A stretch of 64,000 nt of DNA from NCBI GenBank assembly GCA_025361565.1, contig JANYKN010000005.1, positions 62,001 through 126,000 of the forward strand. The letters are read 5' to 3'. The notes beneath the pieces are model-generated. The model did no database searches and had not been told where the DNA came from. It saw only the letters and a program-made list of their open reading frames with translations. Shown here piece after piece: positions 43,524-53,071 of the stretch. Source of the DNA: Bacteroidota bacterium (GTDB taxonomy: Bacteria > Bacteroidota > Bacteroidia > Bacteroidales > NBLH01). The first letter of the stretch is position 1; each line of letters opens with the position of its first letter. The position numbers and the translations under genes were made by a program.

Positions 43524-46505
43524 ATGAAAAATTATTATGGTATGTTAAAAAGACTAATGTTAATTATCGCTTTTGCGGCTTTTGCGAACTTTTCGTATGC
43601 CCAGCGTGATTTAACTGGTCGTGTAACTGATTCCGGGGACGGCAATCCTATTCCCGGGGTTAATGTAGTTGTTAAAGGAACTACAAATGGCACTATCACC
43701 GATTTTGATGGTAATTTTAACCTAAAGGTAACAGACAATGATATCATTGTCTTTTCATACATGGGTTATGTCACACAAGAAATTTCTGCTGGTACAAGTA
43801 ATTCACTAAGAGTATTGCTAGAACCTTCTGCTGAAACTAAAGAAGAAGTAGTAGTTATTGGTTACGGTACCGTTAAAAAAGGCGATGCTACTGGCTCTGT
43901 AGTTGCTGTTAGTTCTAAGGACTTTAACAAAGGTGCAATTACATCAGCACAGGATTTACTGGTAGGTAAAAGTGCCGGTGTGGTAATTACCTCTGCAGGT
44001 GGAGCTCCTGGAAGCGGATCAACTATTCGTATCCGTGGTGGTTCTTCTTTAAATGCATCAAACGATCCTTTAATTATTGTTGATGGAGTTCCTCTTGATA
44101 ACAATAATGTGAACGGTAGTTCAAACTTTTTATCATTTATTAATCCAAATGACATCGAAACTTTTACAATATTGAAAGATGCTTCGGCAACTGCAATTTA
44201 TGGTTCCAGAGCTTCTAATGGTGTTATTCTTATTACTACCAAAAAAGGTAAAGCAGGCAGCCCAATGACCATTACATATGATGGAAATGCCTCAGTTTCA
44301 AGCGCTGTTGATTATGTGAATGTTTATTCAGGAGATGAAATGAGACAAATTGCTTTTGATCATCCTGAATTATACGGACCAGAAACTTATAGCAAGCTTG
44401 GAACTCAAAATACCGATTGGCAAAAAGAAATTTTCCGTACTTCTTTTTCACAAGACCATAATATTAGTTTATCAGGTGCTACTAAAACTTTACCATACAG
44501 GGTTTCGATAGGTTACACTGATCAAAACGGTATTATGAAAAATACTGATTTACAAAGATTAACAGGATCTATTAGCCTAGATCCAACATTTTTAAACAAG
44601 GATTTAAAAGTTAGTTTGAATGCAAAAGGCATGACTACCAAAAATAATTTTGGTGATGCCGGAGCATTGGGTTCTGCAATCAATATGGATCCAACTCAAC
44701 CTATCTACGACAATATGATGGCTGACAATTACTATCAGTGGGAAAATTATGGTGCAAGTTTAGGTACTCCAAATCCTGTTGAACAACTAATGGCAGCTGA
44801 TAATAAGTCGGTTGTAAACAGATTAATTGGCAACATCCAATTAAACTATAAAATGCCATTTATTCCTGAATTGCATGCAAATTTAAATGTAGCAATGGAC
44901 TATACAGTGAGTGATGGACACAACAACCGTCCTACAACTTCCCCTTCAACCCTTACTAATCCATTAGCTCATGGTAAATTAACAGATTATAACGCCACAA
45001 ATAAAAACAATCTGATTGATTTTTATTTAAACTATGTTAAAGACATCAACAGCATCAACAGTAAAATTGACGTTACTGCTGGTTATTCATGGCAACATTT
45101 TCAACGCGAAGGTGATAGTTATACCCGTGGCGTAAAAGATAATGCAATAGATCCAAGCACTGGCGAGCAATACGCATACCAAAAGTCAGATAGTTCAGCC
45201 TTTATAACTGAAAACTATTTGGTGTCTTTCTTTGGCCGTTTAAATTATACTTTGGCCGAAAGGTATATGCTTACCCTTACTGTACGTGAGGATGGTTCTT
45301 CCCGTTTTGCCAAAGATAATCAATGGGGTCTTTTTCCATCGGCAGCTTTTGCATGGAAAATCAAAAATGAGTCTTTCTTAAAAGATGTAAATGCTCTTTC
45401 TGATTTGAAATTGAGATTAGGCTGGGGTATAACAGGTCAACAAGATATAGGAAATGATTATCCAGCCCAGGCAAAATACCGTTCTGCTTCTCAGGGTAGC
45501 TATTATATGTTTGGAGGGGAATATATTCCAACATTGCGTCCGGATGCTTATGATCCAGATATAAAATGGGAAGAAACTACAACTCAGAATATAGGTTTGG
45601 ATTTTGGTTTTGCAAAAGACCGCATTACTGGTTCGTTGGATTTTTACAAACGTGTTACTGATGATTTATTAAATACAGTTACTATTGCTACAGGAAGTAA
45701 TTTTTCTAATACATTATTAACAAACGTAGGTAGTTTAGAGAACAAAGGTATTGAAGGTTCTTTGAATTTAGTTCCAATTTCTACTGAAGATATGTCATTA
45801 ACAATTGGAATGAACGTTACTTATAACAAAAACAAAGTGACCAAATTGCTTACATCAGATGATCCTAATTATATTGGTATACTCTATGGTGATGCTTTTA
45901 CCGGCCAAAAACAAGTAACCAGAGTAGGTTATCCTGCCTATTCCTATTTTGTTAACAAACAAATCTATGATGCAAACGGAAATATGATTGAAGGTTTGTA
46001 TGAAGATCTTTCAGGCAAAGGTGGACAGGTAAACGGTGATAACGCAGATAAATACATTTACAAAAACCCTGCTCCTGATTATTTGTTAGGTTTCTCTGCT
46101 CGTTTTAATTATAAAAACTTCGATGTTTCGGCTTCTGCACGTGCAAGCATAGGAAATTATGTTTACAATCAGGTTGCAGCAGGTGCTTCATATGATCAAA
46201 TGTATCAAATTGGTTATTGGAAGAATTTTACAACCCAATTAAGCGATACCAAAGTGGTGAAACGTCAGTTTACAAGTGATTATTTTGTTGAAAATGCTTC
46301 ATTTTTCAGATTGGATAACGTAAGTGCCGGTTATAAATTTGACAAGCTTTTCGATAAATTAAGTGCTCGTGTTAGCTTTACTGTTCAAAACGTATTAACT
46401 GCAACAAAATATAGAGGTCTTGACCCTGAGGTAAATGGTGGAATTGATAACAATTTCTATCCAAGACCCCGTACCTTTATGTTTGGTTTAAGTTTAACCT
46501 ATTAA
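43524..46505 (+). CDS. susC: SusC-family TonB-dependent outer-membrane transporter
   Basis: 993 residues. Signal peptide ending near SYAQ, carboxypeptidase-regulatory-like domain (LTGRVTDSGDGNPIPGVNVVVKGT...DFDGNFNLKV, about 27-105), a plug domain starting VVVIGYGTVKKGDATGSV with RIRGGSSLNASNDPLIIVDGVP and DASATAIYGSRASNGVILITTKKG, then a 22-stranded barrel ending FYPRPRTFMFGLSLTY. It forms the outer-membrane channel that pulls in maltodextrins under TonB power, with SusD as lid. It is the first gene of the rightward arm, behind the LacI-type operator and promoter. susD follows by 20 bases. Confidence 0.95.
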   Translation: MKNYYGMLKRLMLIIAFAAFANFSYAQRDLTGRVTDSGDGNPIPGVNVVVKGTTNGTITDFDGNFNLKVTDNDIIVFSYMGYVTQEISAGTSNSLRVLLEPSAETKEEVVVIGYGTVKKGDATGSVVAVSSKDFNKGAITSAQDLLVGKSAGVVITSAGGAPGSGSTIRIRGGSSLNASNDPLIIVDGVPLDNNNVNGSSNFLSFINPNDIETFTILKDASATAIYGSRASNGVILITTKKGKAGSPMTITYDGNASVSSAVDYVNVYSGDEMRQIAFDHPELYGPETYSKLGTQNTDWQKEIFRTSFSQDHNISLSGATKTLPYRVSIGYTDQNGIMKNTDLQRLTGSISLDPTFLNKDLKVSLNAKGMTTKNNFGDAGALGSAINMDPTQPIYDNMMADNYYQWENYGASLGTPNPVEQLMAADNKSVVNRLIGNIQLNYKMPFIPELHANLNVAMDYTVSDGHNNRPTTSPSTLTNPLAHGKLTDYNATNKNNLIDFYLNYVKDINSINSKIDVTAGYSWQHFQREGDSYTRGVKDNAIDPSTGEQYAYQKSDSSAFITENYLVSFFGRLNYTLAERYMLTLTVREDGSSRFAKDNQWGLFPSAAFAWKIKNESFLKDVNALSDLKLRLGWGITGQQDIGNDYPAQAKYRSASQGSYYMFGGEYIPTLRPDAYDPDIKWEETTTQNIGLDFGFAKDRITGSLDFYKRVTDDLLNTVTIATGSNFSNTLLTNVGSLENKGIEGSLNLVPISTEDMSLTIGMNVTYNKNKVTKLLTSDDPNYIGILYGDAFTGQKQVTRVGYPAYSYFVNKQIYDANGNMIEGLYEDLSGKGGQVNGDNADKYIYKNPAPDYLLGFSARFNYKNFDVSASARASIGNYVYNQVAAGASYDQMYQIGYWKNFTTQLSDTKVVKRQFTSDYFVENASFFRLDNVSAGYKFDKLFDKLSARVSFTVQNVLTATKYRGLDPEVNGGIDNNFYPRPRTFMFGLSLTY

Positions 46506-46525
46506 TATTTTAATAATAAAAAGAT

Positions 46526-48160
46526 ATGAATAATAAAATTATAATATTGGGCTTAGTTCTTTCAGCATTAGCGATAACATCGTGCGTGAAAGATCTGGAT
46601 GTAAAACCAAAGGATCCGAATACTGTAATGGCAGCCAACTTAAACGATGATCCTGCTTACCTACAACAAGCACTTGCCAAAATTTATGCAAGCTTTATTA
46701 TCTCAGGACAAGGTGCCAATGGTGGCGATGATATTACAGCGCCAGATGGAAACTTTTTCACAACAACAAGAGCACTTTGGAATCTTCAGGAAATTACAAC
46801 TGATGAAGCTATTTGTGCATGGGGTGATGCTGGTATTGCTGATTTAAATACACAAACCTGGAGTCCAAGTAATCCTTTTCTTACAGCACTTTATCAACGT
46901 TTGGGTTTAAGTATCACTTATGCAAACGATTTTATCAGAAATACTGCAGGTAATACGGATCCAACCGTAATGCAATATAATGCAGAAGCTCGTTTTTTAA
47001 GAGCTTTGGCCTACTTCTGGCATATGGATTTATTTGCAAACCCTCCATATACAACTGAAGCCGATGTGGTTGGAAAATTCTATCCAAAACAACTGGATGA
47101 AAATTCAGCAGTTGGAAGAGCTAAATTGTTTGATTATATTGTATCTGAATTGAAAGATATTGAGACTAAATTAGGAGACCCAGGATTTTCATACCCACAA
47201 GCCGATAAAGCTGCTTGCTGGATGTTATTGGCAAGGGTATATTTAAATGCTGAGGTTTATACAGGTACTGCACATTGGGCCGATTGTAAAACTTATTGCG
47301 ATAAAGTAATCAACAGTGGTAAATATTCTTTGGCAACCGATTATCGTCAGAATTTTAGTGCCGACAACGATGGTTATCACAATCCTGAAATGATTTTTGC
47401 ATGGGAGCAAGATGGTATTAATACACAAGGTTATGTTGGTACTACATTCATCATCGAATCAAGCAGTGATGCTACTTACATCAGGGCCGAAGATTATCAT
47501 GGTTTAACATCGAATACCAACTGGAATGGTAACAGATCAAAAAGGAATTTTATGAATATTCTGGTTGACACACTTACAACCTATAGTAACAATCCGATTA
47601 CTGAAACCGATGTCACTTTTTCAGCATGTAAAGACAAAAGAGTATTCCTGAAAATGAAGAAGAGCATGGATATTCCTAGTGCATCATCAAGTGGTGATTA
47701 TGGTATTGGTGTATATAAATTCACTGCCAGAAATGCCGATGGCACGCAGGCTGCAAATTATAATCCTGCTTTTGCCTGTACTGATTTTCCAATTTTCAGA
47801 TTGGCTGATGCTTATCTGATGAGAGCTGAAGCTTCACATAATTTAAGTGACGATCTTAGTGCTGCAGCAGATATCAATGTAGTAAGAGAGCGTGCATATG
47901 GTAATACTGACGGTAATATCTTAGCAGGTCAGGTTACTGATAAATTTTTGTTGGATGAACGTGGACGAGAATTCTATTACGAAGCTCAAAGACGTACTGA
48001 TTTGGTTCGTTTTGGCAAATTCACAGATGGAAGTTATAATTGGGAATGGAAAGGTGGAACACCTAATGGCGCCAATACCGATAGCCATTTAAATATCTTC
48101 CCAATCCCGGGTGATGAAGTTTCTGCGAATCCGAACATCAAACAAAATCCTAATTATTAA
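46526..48160 (+). CDS. susD: SusD-family starch-binding lipoprotein
   Basis: 544 residues with a lipoprotein signal (IILGLVLSALAITSC). TPR-like helical framework with the RagB/SusD hallmarks: RFLRALAYFWHMDLFANPPYTTE, AARVYLNAEVYTG, FPIFRLADAYLMRAEA and the C-terminal LLDERGREFYYEAQRRTDLVRFGKF. It caps the SusC channel and binds alpha-glucan at the surface. Twenty bases separate it from susC, and the next gene begins 20 bases after its stop. Confidence 0.95.
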   Translation: MNNKIIILGLVLSALAITSCVKDLDVKPKDPNTVMAANLNDDPAYLQQALAKIYASFIISGQGANGGDDITAPDGNFFTTTRALWNLQEITTDEAICAWGDAGIADLNTQTWSPSNPFLTALYQRLGLSITYANDFIRNTAGNTDPTVMQYNAEARFLRALAYFWHMDLFANPPYTTEADVVGKFYPKQLDENSAVGRAKLFDYIVSELKDIETKLGDPGFSYPQADKAACWMLLARVYLNAEVYTGTAHWADCKTYCDKVINSGKYSLATDYRQNFSADNDGYHNPEMIFAWEQDGINTQGYVGTTFIIESSSDATYIRAEDYHGLTSNTNWNGNRSKRNFMNILVDTLTTYSNNPITETDVTFSACKDKRVFLKMKKSMDIPSASSSGDYGIGVYKFTARNADGTQAANYNPAFACTDFPIFRLADAYLMRAEASHNLSDDLSAAADINVVRERAYGNTDGNILAGQVTDKFLLDERGREFYYEAQRRTDLVRFGKFTDGSYNWEWKGGTPNGANTDSHLNIFPIPGDEVSANPNIKQNPNY

Positions 48161-48179
48161 TATTTTAATACTTCGAACA

Positions 48180-49196
48180 ATGAATAAAAATTTAATATAT
48201 TTAATTTTCATTGGGTTAATCGGATTATTGTCAAACTGTAAAAAGGATGAGACAAAAATCGTGATGTCCAGCAACCCAATTGTTCCAACAATTCAGACCT
48301 TACCGGATTTAACCCTTGTACGGGATAATGGATTGGATACGCTCATATTTATTGGTACACCTGTTGATCCTGGATTCAATGCTTCTGCCACTTATTTTTT
48401 AGAAGCTGATACAGTTGGTAATGATTTTAAAGATGCTGTTGTTATCTATTCAGGCGTTCAGGATACTTTGATAAAATTAACTGTAAGTGAAGTGAATGGT
48501 GCTTTATTGAAAAGGTTTCCTGCCAACAAAGTTTCTTCTGTTGATTACCGCATTAGAGCCCTTTTGGTTGTGGATGCAGGTACAGGTGCTCCAGGAACCA
48601 GTGCCGATCCATTTATTTATAACTCTATTACTGAAAATGTAACTACTACAATTTATGGTTTGCCACGTTTGGATTTGGTAGGTTCAGGTCTTGATAATAT
48701 AGTTGAATCTGCACTAGGTAATGGCAAATATAAAGGTTATGTAAAGCTAGATGCTACAAAACCTTTTACTTTGCACGATCCAGATGCCAATATTACATAT
48801 GGTGCTGCTGGTTCTGGCGTTCTTGCAGTGAATGGTTCAACATTAACACCTGCTGCTAATGGTTGGTATGATATGTCTGCAAATACAGTAGATCTTACAT
48901 ATAAAATGGATGCATATATGATAGGATTGGTTGGTTCAGCTACTTCTAATGGATGGAACTCTCCAGACACAAAAATGGATTACAATTCCAAAGCTGGCGT
49001 TTGGTATATTACAACTAATCTGGTTGATGGTGAAATCAAATTTAGATTGAATGATGGTTGGGCATGGAATCTTGGTGGTACTCCTGAAAAATTAACACAG
49101 GGTGGTGCAAACATTCCAGTTAAAGCTGGCAACTATACCATTAAGTTAACAATTATCAATGGAACTACCGGTACTTGTACGATAGTTAAAAACTAG
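48180..49196 (+). CDS. SusE-like starch-binding surface lipoprotein
   Basis: 338 residues from the ATG at 48180 (MNKNLIYLIFIGLIGLLSNC), which gives a proper lipoprotein signal. A start at 48111 would overlap susD and is rejected. It contains a SusE N-terminal Ig-like part (TLPDLTLVRDNGLDTLIFIGTPVDPGF), two further beta domains and a C-terminal starch-binding-type module with aromatic residues (TSNGWNSPDTKMDYNSKAGVWYITTNL...KFRLNDGWAWNLGG). It would hold starch at the cell surface next to SusCD. A long hairpin separates it from the next gene. Confidence 0.85.
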   Translation: MNKNLIYLIFIGLIGLLSNCKKDETKIVMSSNPIVPTIQTLPDLTLVRDNGLDTLIFIGTPVDPGFNASATYFLEADTVGNDFKDAVVIYSGVQDTLIKLTVSEVNGALLKRFPANKVSSVDYRIRALLVVDAGTGAPGTSADPFIYNSITENVTTTIYGLPRLDLVGSGLDNIVESALGNGKYKGYVKLDATKPFTLHDPDANITYGAAGSGVLAVNGSTLTPAANGWYDMSANTVDLTYKMDAYMIGLVGSATSNGWNSPDTKMDYNSKAGVWYITTNLVDGEIKFRLNDGWAWNLGGTPEKLTQGGANIPVKAGNYTIKLTIINGTTGTCTIVKN

Positions 49197-49206
49197 TTTG
49201 AATGAA

Positions 49207-49243
49207 ACTTTTGGTTTGCTGAAAAAATCAGCAAACCAAAAGT
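49207..49243 (+). terminator. 16-bp perfect hairpin between the SusE-like and SusF-like genes
   Basis: ACTTTTGGTTTGCTGA (49207-49222) pairs exactly with 49228-49243 around an A5 loop. It is followed by AGTTTTAAAT, only a weak T-tract. It lies within an operon, so partial termination or protection of the upstream mRNA from 3' decay, lowering expression of later genes, is more likely than a full stop. Confidence 0.6.
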
Positions 49244-49272
49244 AGTTTTAAATAATAATAATAAATAAACAT

Positions 49273-50889
49273 ATGAAAAATAAGACATATTTAAATATTA
49301 TAGGCGTCTTTTTTGCTTCCATGCTATTGTTTGCGGCTTGCCAAAAAGATGAACCTGTAAAATTGCAGCCCAATGTGGCTACTTTACAAATATTAAACCT
49401 TACAGATAGTTCGGCTGATGTAAGCGGACTTATCATTGCTGAAGGTGATGGTTTTACAAAACTTGGAGTTTGCTGGAATACCGAAGCTGCTCCAACTATT
49501 GATAATCAAACAGCAAGTGTAAAAAAAGGTAATAGTTCAGTTTATACAGCTAGTCTATCTGGTTTAAACTATACAACCAAGTATTATGTGCGTGCTTTTG
49601 CCACTAATGCAGCTGGAACTACAGTTTATAGCCAGGATACTTCTTTTACAACTCCTGTAAGGCTTGCAATTGTAACTTTAGATGAAGTAACCGAAATAGC
49701 AAGTTACTCTGCTACCAGTGGTGGAAATGTTACCGAACTTGGTGGTGGTACAGTTACAGCAAAAGGTGTTTGCTGGGGAACAGAACCTGATCCTACTGTA
49801 AAAAGTTCAAAAACTGAAGATGGTAATGGTTTAGGTGCATTTACTAGTAATATTACAGGCCTAAGAGGTTATACTCAATACTATTATCGCGCATATGCTA
49901 CAAACGAAGCCGGTACAGCTTATAGCAAATCAATTGTAGCTGGTTTTGAACGTAAATTAACATTTAAGACGTTAACAAGTGCTCCATATGTAACTACTGT
50001 TTCTGCTGCTGCGCAAGCAACAACTGCAACCGCAAAAGGTGAAGTTACATATGATGGCGGTACAGCTGTTACTCAACGAGGTATTTGCTATTCAACAAGT
50101 GCCAACCCAACAACTGCAGATTCTAAAGTAACTAGTGCTGGAACTACTGGTGCATTTGAAGTTAACATTTCCAGTTTAGTTACAAATACTACCTACCATT
50201 ATAGAGCATATGCAACTAATAGCAAAGGTACATCTTATGGTGATGATAAAACATTTGCTACTTATCCTCCTGCATTATTTATGATTGGAGATGGAGTTGG
50301 AAGTTGGGATTGGGCAGTAGCAGATCTTCCAATGATTCCAGTTCATAGTCATCCAAATCTATTTTGGAAAATTGTATGGATGGAATCAACAGGTTTCTTT
50401 AAAATGGCTCCTCAAAAAGCATGGTCAGGAGATTTTGGTAAAACAGGTTCCATTAATGGCGAAATTTGGGATAAAGGAGGTGAAAACATTCCTGTTCCCG
50501 GAACTGCTGGTTACTATATGGTTGTTGTTGATTTAGCAACCAATAAAATTGAAGTTACTGCTCCAAAAGTTTATGGTATTGGTAATGCATTTGGTGGATA
50601 TTGGACTGCCAATGATTCAAGGTATTTATTTACTGTTGACAATGTCAATCAAGTAATAAAATTTGTTGGAGTTCCAGGGTCAGGAACACCACCTGTTACT
50701 CCTAATGATTTACGTGCGCATGTTGCGGCCTCTACATTAGTATGTGATTGGTGGCAAGCTGAAGTGAATATTGTTGGAACTACTATAGTATTCCGCGCAA
50801 CAGGTGGCGATCCTGCCAGTTTCCCTGTGGCTACAGGTTCAACTATTTCTTTCAACTTTAAAGCAGGAACTGCTGCAGTTACTCCTTAA
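49273..50889 (+). CDS. SusF-like surface lipoprotein with fibronectin-type repeats
   Basis: 538 residues, lipoprotein signal (FFASMLLFAAC). Three fibronectin-III-like repeats of about 95 residues follow (each with GVCW or GICY, then TTxYYxRAYATNxxGTxY; about 30-330). Two SusE/SusF-type starch-binding modules come next (FMIGDGVGSWDWAVADLPMIPV...FKMAPQKAWSGDFG, then AFGGYWTANDSRYLFTVDN). Trp-rich loops such as SWDWA and YWTAND are candidate glucan-contact sites. Bacteroides SusF has Ig plus three modules; here the N-terminal spacer is replaced by FN3-like repeats, which would hold the binding modules far from the membrane. A clear terminator follows. Confidence 0.82.
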   Translation: MKNKTYLNIIGVFFASMLLFAACQKDEPVKLQPNVATLQILNLTDSSADVSGLIIAEGDGFTKLGVCWNTEAAPTIDNQTASVKKGNSSVYTASLSGLNYTTKYYVRAFATNAAGTTVYSQDTSFTTPVRLAIVTLDEVTEIASYSATSGGNVTELGGGTVTAKGVCWGTEPDPTVKSSKTEDGNGLGAFTSNITGLRGYTQYYYRAYATNEAGTAYSKSIVAGFERKLTFKTLTSAPYVTTVSAAAQATTATAKGEVTYDGGTAVTQRGICYSTSANPTTADSKVTSAGTTGAFEVNISSLVTNTTYHYRAYATNSKGTSYGDDKTFATYPPALFMIGDGVGSWDWAVADLPMIPVHSHPNLFWKIVWMESTGFFKMAPQKAWSGDFGKTGSINGEIWDKGGENIPVPGTAGYYMVVVDLATNKIEVTAPKVYGIGNAFGGYWTANDSRYLFTVDNVNQVIKFVGVPGSGTPPVTPNDLRAHVAASTLVCDWWQAEVNIVGTTIVFRATGGDPASFPVATGSTISFNFKAGTAAVTP

Positions 50890-50911
50890 TTAATAATACA
50901 TTGATTTATAT

Positions 50912-50938
50912 AAAAAGCCCGCTCAATGCGGGCTTTTT
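50912..50938 (+). terminator. Intrinsic terminator after the SusF-like gene
   Basis: AAAAAGCCCGC (50912-50922) pairs with GCGGGCTTTTT (50928-50938) around a five-base loop. The A/T-flanked GC stem can act in both directions. It separates susC-susD-E-F from the two amylase genes that follow. Confidence 0.9.
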
Positions 50939-51016
50939 ATATCCAATTAATATTTATTGATTAATTGTTTTCCTGTTTCAAGCCAGGAAATGATTCATGA
51001 AAATTAAAAAACAGAG

Positions 51017-52918
51017 ATGAAAACAAAATTACTATCCTTTGTTTTAATCCTTACAAGTATTTATTTTTCTTGTAACGAAAACCCCAAACAAAAAAAAGGC
51101 TCTGAACAAAAAATAAGTTCAGATATTACTTCTGTTCCTGAATGGAGCAAAAAAGCCATTTGGTATCAAATATTTGTGGAGCGTTTTAGAAATGGCGATC
51201 CATCAAACGATCCTACCCCAAAAGATATCGTTGGAACTTACCCGGATTCAATTCCTACAAATTGGTCTATAACCCCATGGGGAAGCGACTGGTACAAACC
51301 GGATGCTTATTTTGCACAATCCAACCTTAAAAACAAATGGGATAATTTGCAATTACGCAGATATGGAGGCGATTTACAAGGTGTTATCGATGAGTTGGAT
51401 TATCTTACCAACCTAGGTATCAATGCCATTTATTTTAACCCGCTTAACGATTCCCCATCGCTGCACAAATACGATCCAAGAACCTGGACGCATATTGACA
51501 GGAATTTTGGTCCAAAACCACAAAAAGACATTGAAATAATTGCCACTGAAAACCCCATTGACCCAAAAACATGGAAATGGACAACTGCAGATAGCTTATT
51601 TCTTAATTTGATTAAAAAATGCCACCAAAAAGGGATTAAAGTGATAATGGATTATTCCTTTAATCACACTGGTACTCAATTTTGGGCATTCAAAGATATT
51701 CAAGCCAAAGGCGAAAAATCGAAAGTAGCCGATTGGTATCAAATTGAAAGTTTCGATAATCCATCAACTCCTGAAAATGAATTTAGTTACAAAGGTTGGG
51801 CAAATGTTCCTTTCATGCCTGAAATGAAAAAAGACTATATTGGCGAACACAAAGAAATGCCATACGAAGGAAACCTACACAGCCAGAGCGCTAAAAACCA
51901 TATTTTAAATATAGCAAAACGATGGTTGGATCCTAATCAGGACGGAAAACCTGAAGATGGTGTTGATGGCTACCGCCTTGATGTTGCTGCCGAAGTACCC
52001 ATGGGTTTTTGGAGAGAATTTAGAAAAGTAGTAAGAGCTGTTCAACCTGAGGCCTACCTGGTTGGCGAAATCTGGTGGAAAAAATGGCCGGATGAGTTGA
52101 TGTTCCCAAACACTTTTTTAAAAGGAGATCAGTTTGATGCTATCATGAATTACCGCTGGTACAGACCCACACGAAACTTTTTTGCCGATGCTCCTGCTTC
52201 CATGAAACCAAGTGAATTTGTTATAGAACTTAAAGATAAGCTGAACGGAATAGATATTAACCGTTCCGAAGCAATGATGAACTTATTGGCAAGTCACGAT
52301 GCACCTAGAGTTTCAACAAGTTTGTATAATAAAAATCAATATAAATTCAAAGACAAGCCATACGATGATATCAATTATAAAATTGACAAACCGGATGCAC
52401 AAACTCTTGCAATACAAGAAATGTTGCTTATATTTCAATATACATACATTGGTGCACCCCATATTTGGAATGGTGATGAAGTAGGTATGTGGGGAGCCGA
52501 CGATCCTGATACCCGAAAACCAATGGTTTGGACTGACATTAAATACAATGATGAAACCACTCATCCATTTGGCAAAAAACGAAAAACTGATAAAGTTGAA
52601 CAGGATACCATTCTATTAAATTATTATAAAACTCTTATTCAAATTAGAAAATCAAATCCTGCATTAGTTTATGGAGAAATTAATTTTTCGCTTGTTGATG
52701 ATAAAAATGATATTTTGTCCTACAATAGAACATATGAATCAAATGAAATAGTAGCGGCATTTAATAAATCGGAAAAAAAACAAACGTTAAAAATACCCGT
52801 TAGTAAAGAAGGAAATTATAAAAATGCGTTGAATGCAAGTCAAATTATCAAATCAGAGAAAGGAATTTTACAGGTTGAATTAGAGGGAAGTAAGGCCTGC
52901 ATTTATATTTTGGAATAA
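51017..52918 (+). CDS. GH13 alpha-amylase-type lipoprotein (SusG-like position)
   Basis: 633 residues, lipoprotein signal with Cys19 (LTSIYFSCNENPKQKKG). A basic, Lys-rich stretch after Cys is followed by the catalytic barrel: IWYQIFVERFRNGDP, GGDLQGVIDELDYLTNLGINAIYFNP, nucleophile Asp322 (GYRLDVAAEVP), acid/base Glu351 (YLVGEIWW) and Asp428 (LLASHDAPR). A loop insertion of about 40 residues (DRNFGPKPQ...DPKTWKWT) lies in domain B. The C-terminal beta domain ends KACIYILE. By position it is the counterpart of SusG, the surface endo-amylase, but its sequence type is closer to cyclomaltodextrinase-like GH13 enzymes. No SusG-type inserted CBM is seen. Confidence 0.88.
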   Translation: MKTKLLSFVLILTSIYFSCNENPKQKKGSEQKISSDITSVPEWSKKAIWYQIFVERFRNGDPSNDPTPKDIVGTYPDSIPTNWSITPWGSDWYKPDAYFAQSNLKNKWDNLQLRRYGGDLQGVIDELDYLTNLGINAIYFNPLNDSPSLHKYDPRTWTHIDRNFGPKPQKDIEIIATENPIDPKTWKWTTADSLFLNLIKKCHQKGIKVIMDYSFNHTGTQFWAFKDIQAKGEKSKVADWYQIESFDNPSTPENEFSYKGWANVPFMPEMKKDYIGEHKEMPYEGNLHSQSAKNHILNIAKRWLDPNQDGKPEDGVDGYRLDVAAEVPMGFWREFRKVVRAVQPEAYLVGEIWWKKWPDELMFPNTFLKGDQFDAIMNYRWYRPTRNFFADAPASMKPSEFVIELKDKLNGIDINRSEAMMNLLASHDAPRVSTSLYNKNQYKFKDKPYDDINYKIDKPDAQTLAIQEMLLIFQYTYIGAPHIWNGDEVGMWGADDPDTRKPMVWTDIKYNDETTHPFGKKRKTDKVEQDTILLNYYKTLIQIRKSNPALVYGEINFSLVDDKNDILSYNRTYESNEIVAAFNKSEKKQTLKIPVSKEGNYKNALNASQIIKSEKGILQVELEGSKACIYILE

Positions 52919-52952
52919 ATGAACTTGAAAGTAACAAAAATCTAATTAGAAA

Positions 52953-52985
52953 CAATCCCCCTTGGCGAAGGGGGCAGGGGGATTG
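52953..52985. repeat. GC-rich palindromic REP-like element
   Basis: CAATCCCCC and GGGGGATTG face each other around a CTTGGCGAAG-type centre with its own CCCCCTT/AAGGGGG pairing. Similar cccccttg...aaggggg palindromes are scattered through many Bacteroidota genomes. It sits between two amylase genes and has no T-tract. Confidence 0.6.
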
Positions 52986-53071
52986 AATCAATAAATATTG
53001 AATTTGGAATTACGGAAATTAACATACTGCCCCTTGAAAGTCTATCTACAAAAAATTAAAAAATAAAGGAA

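Noticed and set aside
48111-48179. Upstream extension of the SusE-like gene overlapping susD
   Set aside because: The extension lacks signal features, while the ATG at 48180 gives a standard lipoprotein signal.
49673-50270. Tandem repeats inside the SusF-like gene considered as a CRISPR or VNTR
   Set aside because: They are diverged protein-level FN3 repeats of about 95 residues; no short identical DNA repeats with spacers occur anywhere in the window.
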